Source: Acidobacteriota bacterium | Lineage (GTDB): Bacteria > Acidobacteriota > Terriglobia > UBA7540 > JAPUME01 | Length of the DNA: 7,283 nt | Direction: 5' to 3' | NCBI GenBank assembly: GCA_027294185.1 | Contig: JAPUME010000048.1 | Coordinates: forward strand, 1-7,283 | In this document: positions 1 through 4,890 of the stretch, in pieces | Numbering within the stretch: position 1 is the first letter of the stretch | How the letters are laid out: each line of letters starts with the position of its first letter | Notes under the pieces: model-generated | What the model saw: the letters and a program-made list of their open reading frames with translations, nothing else | Told to the model about the DNA's origin: nothing | The model's database searches: none | Program-made: the position numbers and the translations under genes

Positions 1-866
1 GCAGGGTTCATGCGCGTCACCCGTTCGGCCAGCACCACGCTCACCTTTCGGCCTCCGAGCAGGCTTCCCGCTCCCATCGCACCGGCCACCAGTGCAACCA
101 GCAGAAAATAGTTTGTCCCCTGCATACCTCCCAGAGCCAGCAGGGGGAAACAGAGAGCCCAGATTTTTGGAGCGTCGTTCATGCCCCGGCAAAGGCTCAA
201 CAGGGCGCTTGATGCCCAGTGGGCCGAGTCGAGCGAGAGATTCCACGACCAGAGGGAAAGACCTTTGCAGTTCTCTTTCCGGTCCAGGACCAACGAGGTG
301 GCTGAAGCGGCCATTGCGGTCCCTCCGGCAGGACTTGCCGGAGAAGGTTCCGAGGGAACGACACAAACACAGCGTTGGTCAAGACGGGACTGTAGTTTTC
401 TGAGCAGGGGAGAAAGCAGCCGGAGAAGCGCCAGCGCCATAAAGGGACTCGCCAGAAGGGGGATAAAGAAACCTGCCAGAAGGTCACGCCGCGCCCACGG
501 GATTAAACCCTGGGCGACCCACCCTACCCCCAGAATCGCCCCTGTGATGGCGTGGGTCGTGGAAACGGGCAGCCCCAGGCCGGATGAGAGTCCCACCCAG
601 AGCATTGCTCCGATGAGAACCGCGATCGGGATGGCGGCTTGCTCGCGTCCTTCGGGCCCGAGAGCGTTGGCAAAACGCGCGGCCAGGCCGGAGGCGAAGA
701 CACCTCCGAGCAGAGCGCCCACGGTGGTCCACAGGGAACCCCAGCGCAGGGCCTGGGAGTAATGTGTCAGTTGTCCACCGACAAGGGTTGCCGCCGATTT
801 GGAAACGTCATTGGCGCCGTTTGCGAACGCCAGCAGCAGAACCAGAATTATCGCTGCGATTTCCAT
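1..866 (-). CDS. PiT-family inorganic phosphate (anion) permease, 3' end cut by window edge
   Basis: Reading the minus strand from ATG at 866 gives 288 codons without a stop up to the window edge, so the C-terminus is missing. Both halves of the internally duplicated PiT/PHO4 family signature are visible: GANDVSK at residues 17-23 in the first membrane segment, and RGMNDAPKI at about 227-235. The family motif GLPVSTTH lies at about 98-105. The rest is hydrophobic helices broken by a polar loop at about 160-215 containing CVCV and a Pro/Ser-rich stretch. PiT permeases are inner-membrane symporters of phosphate, often metal-phosphate, and related members also take up arsenate. A GGAG ribosome-binding sequence sits a few bases before the ATG. 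The gene follows arsS in the same direction after a 129-base gap, which suggests a role in arsenate or phosphate supply to the ArsM/ArsS pathway; that role is inference. The family call is firm, the substrate is not. Confidence 0.9.
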   Translation of the reverse strand, partial: MEIAAIILVLLLAFANGANDVSKSAATLVGGQLTHYSQALRWGSLWTTVGALLGGVFASGLAARFANALGPEGREQAAIPIAVLIGAMLWVGLSSGLGLPVSTTHAITGAILGVGWVAQGLIPWARRDLLAGFFIPLLASPFMALALLRLLSPLLRKLQSRLDQRCVCVVPSEPSPASPAGGTAMAASATSLVLDRKENCKGLSLWSWNLSLDSAHWASSALLSLCRGMNDAPKIWALCFPLLALGGMQGTNYFLLVALVAGAMGAGSLLGGRKVSVVLAERVTRMNP

Positions 867-905
867 AGTCTCCAGCCGGTTGGCTCCATGCTTAAGCGGA
901 GAAAT

Positions 906-950
906 GAACTCTCAAGTTTCAACCCTTCTTGAAGTTCCTGGGATTCCAGG
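906..950 (-). promoter_or_regulatory. Two adjacent hairpins in the arsS-permease gap
   Basis: The 129-base gap holds two inverted repeats side by side. The larger has arms at 906-916 and 928-937 that pair over 10 bp with one bulged base and an 11-base loop. The smaller is CCTGG at 937-941 with CCAGG at 946-950, loop of 4. In the direction of transcription they come after the arsS stop and before the permease start, and neither is followed by a run of U, so a simple intrinsic terminator is unlikely. They could be RNA-processing or stability elements separating expression of the permease from arsS/arsM. The pairing is seen; the function is inference. Confidence 0.4.
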
Positions 951-995
951 GAGGAGGGGAGCAGGTCGCAAGAGGCCGGCCCGCGAGAAGACGGA

Positions 996-1958
996 TCAAT
1001 TCAAGGCGCCGCTGCAACTCGAACCGCTGCCGGCCGTGCAGCCAAAGCAGTGGTTACCGGTCAGGATTTCGCGACGCCCGAGCAAAAAGTAATCGAAATC
1101 GCGAATGTGGCGGGGCAGGCCGTGATTGACCGGCAGCTCAAGCATCTGGTTGAAGTCGCAGTCGTAGAGCTTCCCGTCCCAACCGACGCTGATCAAGGAC
1201 CGGCACATGACGCCGTCCACCGTCGAAGGGTTGAACTTTTCAAACAGCAGCTCCATGTATCGCTCGTAGGCGCCCTGGCGGTTGAGGTCATTGAGAAAAC
1301 GGCTGATCGGCATGTTGGTAATGGTGTAGAGCCGGTTGAACTCAATGCCGAACCTTTTGCGAAGCTGGTGGCGGTAATCCTTCTCGAGAGTTTCCTGAGG
1401 AGGAGGCAGGGAAGCGCCCAGCGGGTTGTAGACCAGATTCAGAATCAATCCGCTGTCCGGACGCCCGTAGCCGAGGCGATTCAGCCATCGCAAGGCTTCG
1501 ATGCTTTTGTTGAAAACTCCCAGGCCCCGTTGCGCATCGACGTTGGCTTCCGTGTAACAGGGGAGAGAGGCGATCACTTCCACCTGATGCTCGGCCAAGA
1601 ATTCAGGAAGGTGCCCTTTCCCCTTTTCGTAGAAGACGGTCAGGTTCGAGCGGTCCATCACATGAACAGGGCGGTCGAGCGAGCGAGCCTCGCGGACCAG
1701 GTACTCGAAGTTCGGGTTGAGCTCGGGCGCGCCGCCGGTAATATCGACCTTCGGTATCGGATGACGCCTCAGGACGCCGACGACCAACTCCGCCGTCTCC
1801 CGCGTCATTACTTCCGTGCGGGTGGGACCCGCGTCGACGTGGCAGTGGCGGCAGGTCTGGTTGCAGAACTTCCCTACATTAATCTGCAAAGTATCGAGAG
1901 CGACGGCTCGCAGTGGGGCGTGGCCCACCTGGTGAAGTTTGTCTTTGAATTCAATCAT
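996..1958 (-). CDS. arsS: ArsS-type arsenosugar biosynthesis radical SAM protein
   Basis: This 320-residue protein has the radical SAM cluster motif CNQTCRHC at residues 32-39 (three Cys binding a 4Fe-4S cluster), followed by a SAM-contacting glycine segment TGGAPEL at 74-80. The C-terminal part matches the Cys-rich domain (DUF3641) of the ArsS family, with Cys252, Cys267 and the terminal pattern Cys304-x2-Cys307-x7-Cys315 in a TAGSGSSCSG context. Known members transfer the 5'-deoxyadenosyl group of SAM to trivalent dimethylarsenic, the step that commits arsenic to arsenosugars, in the cytoplasm. Some relatives carry selenocysteine in the terminal motif; here Cys315 is encoded by an ordinary Cys codon. 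The ATG at 1958 has no clear Shine-Dalgarno sequence but no other ATG or GTG start was seen upstream in frame. The arsM stop lies 46 bases upstream, so translation from a shared mRNA is likely. Length and motif order are normal for the family. Confidence 0.93.
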   Translation of the reverse strand: MIEFKDKLHQVGHAPLRAVALDTLQINVGKFCNQTCRHCHVDAGPTRTEVMTRETAELVVGVLRRHPIPKVDITGGAPELNPNFEYLVREARSLDRPVHVMDRSNLTVFYEKGKGHLPEFLAEHQVEVIASLPCYTEANVDAQRGLGVFNKSIEALRWLNRLGYGRPDSGLILNLVYNPLGASLPPPQETLEKDYRHQLRKRFGIEFNRLYTITNMPISRFLNDLNRQGAYERYMELLFEKFNPSTVDGVMCRSLISVGWDGKLYDCDFNQMLELPVNHGLPRHIRDFDYFLLGRREILTGNHCFGCTAGSGSSCSGALN

Positions 1959-2004
1959 TCGATCATCGCTGATTGCGGACGCTATCCCCCGCGCCAGGGG
2001 AGGC

Positions 2005-3195
2005 TCAACCGCACGATTCGCCAGGCGCGCAGCAGACCTCGCCGGAACTTTCGGTCACGTTGTATTCCTGTCCCTTGGTTTCGCGTGGGTGGCGGAAGGC
2101 CACTCGCCGGCAGTCGAACGGTTTTGCTTCCTCTTCGGGGGTCGGCTCAAAAGGTTCGAGGAAAATGAAATCATCGCGGTAAGGCGCTTTGGAATAAATC
2201 CCGAAGGTCTTCTCGCAGACCGCCATGCGCCTTCCCCGTTCCAGGAGGTGCCCGTCATCGTCCGAAACCTTCTTCCACGGTCCCTTGTAGATCACCGCCT
2301 GGTTTCGCTCGATGCAGGGGCCTTCCTTTCCCTTGACGGCCTGAAGGGTTACGGAGCGAAATTCGATGCCCTCCACGGTGCGGTACGGTTTCGATTCCCA
2401 GCGTTCCAGAGTGATGCCGTAGAATTTTGCCTCTTCGAGCGTTTTGAGAAACAGGTCTTCACGAAAGGCGCCGGAAACGCAGCCGCTCCAAAGCTCGGGG
2501 TCCCGCTTCATGTGGTCGGGAATATCTTCGTCGCTGACGATATCCGAGATGGCGATGCGGCCGCCCTTGCGCAGGACTCGGTACATTTCTTGGATCAACT
2601 GGTGCTTGTCTTCGTCACGGACCAGGTTGAGCACACAGTTCGAGACGACCAGGTCGACGGAATTGTCAGGAATCAACGGGCTCGTTGTTCGCAGCTCATC
2701 GGCCAGGGCTTCTACCTTCAACAGATCGTGCGAGTTCTCCACGGGATGCCGGCTCAGGTGCTCGTCGAGGAGCTCGTAGTCAAGCTTCAAGTCCTGAATG
2801 CGAGCTTTGCGGAACTCCACATTGGAGTACCCGATCTTTTTAGCGACGTTGCCACGGTGGCGTCGTGCCAGCCCCAGCATCTCATCGTTCGAATCGACGC
2901 CGATCACCCGGCCCGTCGCGCCGACTTTTTGCGACAGGATGTAGCAGATTTTTCCGCCACCGCTGCCCAGGTCGAGCACCGTATCGCCGGGTCGCGCGAA
3001 TCGCGACGGATCTCCGCAGCCGTAGTCCCGCTCGAGGATCTCCTTTGGGATGGCTTTCAGGTATTCCTCTTCGTATTCGACGGGACTGCAAAGCAGGTCT
3101 TCGGTTTCCCGGGCTGCCCTTTCATAGCGTGCCCGTACGGCAGCCTCGACGCCCACCTGGGCGGCCTGTAATTTTGCGTCAGTTCCAGTGCCCAC
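2005..3195 (-). CDS. arsM: ArsM-type arsenite S-adenosylmethionine methyltransferase with Cys-rich tail
   Basis: The 396-residue product is a class I SAM methyltransferase: motif I VLDLGSGGGK at residues 73-82, acidic ribose-binding residue in GVDSND at 99-104, and post-motif YRVLRKGGRIAISDIV at 205-220. Cysteines sit where ArsM enzymes bind As(III): Cys36 and Cys60 in the N-terminal part, Cys187 in SNCVLNL, Cys239 in SGCVSGA. ArsM enzymes convert arsenite stepwise to mono-, di- and trimethylated arsenic in the cytoplasm. After about residue 290 there is an extra region with Cys294, Cys327 and Cys362, ending in CCAPGESCG at 388-396, which looks like a soft-metal binding tail. The start is GTG at 3195, chosen because AAAGGAGGA lies 6 bases before it. 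It is the first gene of the minus-strand set and its neighbour arsS acts on its dimethylated product. A general methyltransferase is the only alternative, and the Cys pattern plus arsS argues against it. Confidence 0.93.
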   Translation of the reverse strand: MGTGTDAKLQAAQVGVEAAVRARYERAARETEDLLCSPVEYEEEYLKAIPKEILERDYGCGDPSRFARPGDTVLDLGSGGGKICYILSQKVGATGRVIGVDSNDEMLGLARRHRGNVAKKIGYSNVEFRKARIQDLKLDYELLDEHLSRHPVENSHDLLKVEALADELRTTSPLIPDNSVDLVVSNCVLNLVRDEDKHQLIQEMYRVLRKGGRIAISDIVSDEDIPDHMKRDPELWSGCVSGAFREDLFLKTLEEAKFYGITLERWESKPYRTVEGIEFRSVTLQAVKGKEGPCIERNQAVIYKGPWKKVSDDDGHLLERGRRMAVCEKTFGIYSKAPYRDDFIFLEPFEPTPEEEAKPFDCRRVAFRHPRETKGQEYNVTESSGEVCCAPGESCG

Positions 3196-3200
3196 AGGGT

Positions 3201-3209
3201 TCCTCCTTT
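3201..3209 (-). promoter_or_regulatory. Strong Shine-Dalgarno sequence of arsM
   Basis: On the minus strand the sequence reads AAAGGAGGA, almost fully complementary to the 16S rRNA tail. The GGAGG core ends 6 bases before the GTG at 3195, so it fixes the non-ATG start of arsM and suggests efficient translation. The downstream genes arsS and the permease have much weaker sites. Confidence 0.85.
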
Positions 3210-3216
3210 AACTGCA

Positions 3217-3235
3217 CTCCAAACCATGTTTGGGG
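3217..3235 (-). promoter_or_regulatory. Palindrome upstream of arsM, candidate operator or leader hairpin
   Basis: CCAAAC (3219-3224), CAT, GTTTGG (3228-3233) is a perfect 6-bp inverted repeat with a 3-base centre, and one more pair (3217/3235) extends it after a mismatch. It lies just upstream of the arsM Shine-Dalgarno sequence. A possible minus-strand -10 box, TATAGT, lies at 3245-3240, which would put the transcription start near 3233, inside the palindrome. I see no convincing -35 box, as would fit an activator-dependent or weak promoter. Binding by an ArsR-like repressor is a guess; no regulator gene is in the window. Confidence 0.4.
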
Positions 3236-3456
3236 CCTAACTATATAGGATGAACGAAACCAGCCCGGCGACTCAAGAAACCATCGCCTTGATAAAGTAT
3301 TTCGAGGTCTTCATCCCGGATTCTTGTCCCGTCGCGGTGGTTATAATACTAGCCCATCCGGCGCAAGGGTAAAAGCAGAACGTGTGGTTTTGCCCGCAGT
3401 CCCCAACGGCTCGTCCGGTTGCGATGGGGATGCCTGTGCAACACGATGCCATGCTT

Positions 3457-3486
3457 TTGCATCTCATTGATTGCGGAGGGTATAAT
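3457..3486 (+). promoter_or_regulatory. Candidate sigma-70 promoter of the VWA-protein gene
   Basis: TTGCAT at 3457-3462 and a perfect TATAAT at 3481-3486 are separated by 18 bases. A start of transcription about 7 bases after the -10 box falls near 3493, only a few bases before the ATG at 3496, so the mRNA would be nearly leaderless. The -10 match is seen; use of the promoter is inferred. Confidence 0.5.
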
Positions 3487-3495
3487 CCAAACGGA

Positions 3496-4524
3496 ATGAA
3501 GGGAATGATACGAATCACGATAGGTGGGTTTCTTCTGGTGGGCCTGTTCCTTGTGTCCGTCCGGGATGGGTTTCGCGCCCAGGAGACGCCCCAGGAGATT
3601 TCCGAGGAACCCTTTGTCTTGCGTGAGCAGGTGGGGCTGGTCATCGTGCCGGTTACGGCCAAAGACCGGGCCGGGAATCTGGTGGATAACCTCACGCAAG
3701 ATAACTTTCAGATTTTCGAGGATGGGGAAGAGCGGGAAATCCGTTTTTTTTCCACCGAGATTACGCCTCTATCAGCCGTAATCCTTCTCGACGGCGAACT
3801 GCCTCAAAAGTATATGCAGATGGTCGAAAGGACGCTGGCCTCTCTCAGCAACTCGTTCGAACCCGATGACGAACGAGCCCTTTACATGTTTGACCGTACC
3901 GTCCGCCGCGTGCAGCCGTTTACCCAGGACGCGGAGATTCTGTTTCGAGCGACGCTGGAGAAGTTTCCTGAGGGAAAGCGCCCCGGTATCATGGGGCCGC
4001 CGCTGGCGGGTGTTTCAACCGTCGGCGGCCAGCCGATCGATCCTACCCGGGGAATCAGGTTTCCGGGAAAGACGCCCGGCAGGCGGATTCACGATGCCAT
4101 GTTCGCTGCGGCGCGCGAGCTCCGATCCCGTTCGCAGAGCCGGCGGCGCATGGTGTTGATACTTTCCGACGGAAAGAACGCCACGGACAATCGGCTGAAT
4201 TACGAAGACGCCTTGAACGCGCTGGTTCGGGCCGACGTTTCCGTATATGCGATCCATTTCAACAAGCGGTGGGTGTGGAAACGTTTTGATGTGTTGTCGC
4301 GCTATGCGCGGGAGACGGGAGGGGACATCTTCACCGCGACCCGCCTGCGCACGCTCGACCCGCTTTATGCGCGGATCACAGACCAGGTTCGCGGCCAATA
4401 CGTTCTGGGATTTTCACCGGCGGCTTCTGACGGAGAATTGCACTCTATCCGGGTTCAGGTCGATCGTCCGCAAACAAAATTGCTTGCGCGAAACAGTTAC
4501 TTCTCTCCCGCTACGGAACGTTAG
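3496..4524 (+). CDS. Secreted VWA-domain-related protein (TIGR03436-like, Acidobacteriota type)
   Basis: From ATG at 3496 the product has 342 residues. Residues 1-28 form a Sec signal peptide: basic start, hydrophobic core GGFLLVGLFLVSV, then FRA before Gln29. Residues about 45-86 carry a beta-rich domain with the pattern NLTQDNFQIFEDGEEREI, typical of this family before the VWA fold. The VWA-like domain follows: strand VILLDGE at about 95-101, LILSDGKNATDN at 221-232, and a terminal QYVLGFSP strand at about 301-308. The usual MIDAS sequence DxSxS at the first VWA strand is replaced by DGELP, so metal-dependent adhesion is doubtful. The protein is probably exported to the periplasm or surface; its partner and role are unknown. 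Longer in-frame starts (GTG at 3382) were rejected because they place non-signal residues before the signal peptide and lie upstream of the best promoter. ATG at 3505 is an alternative start. No operon partner is seen on this strand. Confidence 0.82.
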   Translation: MKGMIRITIGGFLLVGLFLVSVRDGFRAQETPQEISEEPFVLREQVGLVIVPVTAKDRAGNLVDNLTQDNFQIFEDGEEREIRFFSTEITPLSAVILLDGELPQKYMQMVERTLASLSNSFEPDDERALYMFDRTVRRVQPFTQDAEILFRATLEKFPEGKRPGIMGPPLAGVSTVGGQPIDPTRGIRFPGKTPGRRIHDAMFAAARELRSRSQSRRRMVLILSDGKNATDNRLNYEDALNALVRADVSVYAIHFNKRWVWKRFDVLSRYARETGGDIFTATRLRTLDPLYARITDQVRGQYVLGFSPAASDGELHSIRVQVDRPQTKLLARNSYFSPATER

Positions 4525-4597
4525 CCCGCTTTGGATCTCCGGCGACGAAGAATCAAAAACTAAAAGCAAAAAAACATTCTTACTTTGTATTTTTTTC

Positions 4598-4628
4598 TTG
4601 ACAAAGTTTGGCATAGTCACTGTACAAT
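4598..4628 (+). promoter_or_regulatory. Strong sigma-70-like promoter with A/T-rich upstream tract
   Basis: TTGACA at 4598-4603 matches the -35 consensus perfectly, and TACAAT at 4623-4628 matches the -10 consensus in five of six bases, with a long 19-base spacer. The 40 bases before the -35 box are rich in A and T runs (A7 around 4568-4574, T7 at 4590-4596), like an UP element. Transcription would start near 4635 and read into the small lysine-rich frame at 4695. Confidence 0.65.
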
Positions 4629-4651
4629 TCGATTTGCAGTGGTACGGCGTG

Positions 4652-4671
4652 CAAAAGCACCGCTGCTTTTG
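4652..4671 (+). promoter_or_regulatory. Perfect hairpin in the leader of the lysine-rich micro-gene
   Basis: CAAAAGCA (4652-4659) and TGCTTTTG (4664-4671) form a perfect 8-bp stem closed by a CCGC loop; two G-U pairs can extend it in RNA. It sits in the predicted 5' leader, 12 bases before the AGGAG at 4684. It is not followed by a U-run, so it is not a terminator. It could stabilise the mRNA or control ribosome access; that role is inferred. Confidence 0.55.
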
Positions 4672-4694
4672 TGAATTCTTGAGAGGAGAATTAA

Positions 4695-4760
4695 ATGGCA
4701 ACAAAGAAACGCGCAGCCAAGAAGACCACGAAGAAGAAAAAGACGAAGAAAAGAAAGTAA
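4695..4760 (+). CDS. 21-residue lysine-rich micro-protein, function unknown
   Basis: ATG at 4695 opens a frame of 21 codons ending with TAA at 4758-4760. The product contains 11 Lys, 2 Arg, 4 Thr, 3 Ala and the initial Met, with no acidic residue, so it carries about +13 charge; it begins MATKKRAAKK and ends KKRK. AGGAG at 4684-4688 lies 6 bases upstream, an ideal ribosome-binding distance. Its own promoter, leader hairpin and terminator frame it as an independent transcription unit of roughly 200 bases. The composition resembles the basic tails of histone H1-like and other nucleic-acid-binding proteins, so binding of DNA, RNA or ribosomes is plausible, but no family is recognised. It could also be only the translated part of a small regulatory RNA, or a leader peptide sensing lysyl-tRNA. 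The frame and signals are seen directly; function is unknown. Confidence 0.6.
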   Translation: MATKKRAAKKTTKKKKTKKRK

Positions 4761-4795
4761 CTTCTTCATCCGAGTTTATTAAATCGGAAAACATT

Positions 4796-4831
4796 GAGGG
4801 GATGCACAGAGTGCATCCCCTCTAGTTTTTT
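4796..4831 (+). terminator. Intrinsic terminator after the micro-gene
   Basis: GAGGGGATGCAC (4796-4807) pairs perfectly with GTGCATCCCCTC (4811-4822) around an AGA loop, followed by TAG and six T (4826-4831). This is a textbook rho-independent terminator for the plus strand, 35 bases after the micro-gene stop. On the minus strand the same stem is followed by AATGTTTTC, so it may also end transcription of the oligopeptide transporter gene that stops at 4891, less efficiently. Confidence 0.9.
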
Positions 4832-4890
4832 CAGGCTTTTCCCGTTTCCCGCCCGGAGTCTCTATTCAGAAAATCGATCTGAAGAAAACC

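Larger units (their letters stand above)
3196..3495. other. Divergent intergenic region between arsM and the VWA-protein gene
   Basis: These 300 bases hold the 5' regions of two divergently read genes. Besides the arsM ribosome-binding site, the palindrome and the promoter at 3457-3486, there is a TATAAT at 3342-3347 on the plus strand, but without a -35 box at suitable distance. I see no convincing gene here: a 13-codon minus-strand frame starting at 3314 lacks a ribosome-binding site. No RNA gene or riboswitch was recognised. Confidence 0.5.

Noticed and set aside
181..762. Plus-strand open frame of 193 codons at the left edge
   Set aside because: Antisense to the phosphate permease, whose minus-strand reading frame carries both family signatures and is open to the window edge.
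1050..2168. Plus-strand open frame of 372 codons
   Set aside because: It lies antisense to arsS, which has clear radical SAM and Cys-rich motifs; the frame has no recognisable domain and reflects codon bias of the opposite strand.
1939..3171. Plus-strand open frame of 410 codons
   Set aside because: Antisense to arsM, which has full methyltransferase motifs and an excellent ribosome-binding site; no family features in the plus-strand translation.
3273..3314. Minus-strand 13-codon frame starting MKTSKYFIK as a possible arsM leader peptide
   Set aside because: No Shine-Dalgarno sequence before its ATG and no attenuator-like stem with U-run between it and arsM.
3342..3347. Perfect TATAAT on the plus strand as promoter of the VWA gene
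   Set aside because: No -35 box at 16-18 bases; the TTGCAT/TATAAT pair at 3457-3486 is better placed.
4695..4760. Programmed frameshift site in the A-rich micro-gene
   Set aside because: The longest A run before G is five, one short of the A AAA AAG slippery heptamer, and no long alternative frame follows.
4247..4825. Plus-strand open frame of 192 codons running across the VWA gene end, the micro-gene and the terminator
   Set aside because: It overlaps the VWA gene in another frame, crosses a promoter and a terminator stem, and has no family-like sequence.
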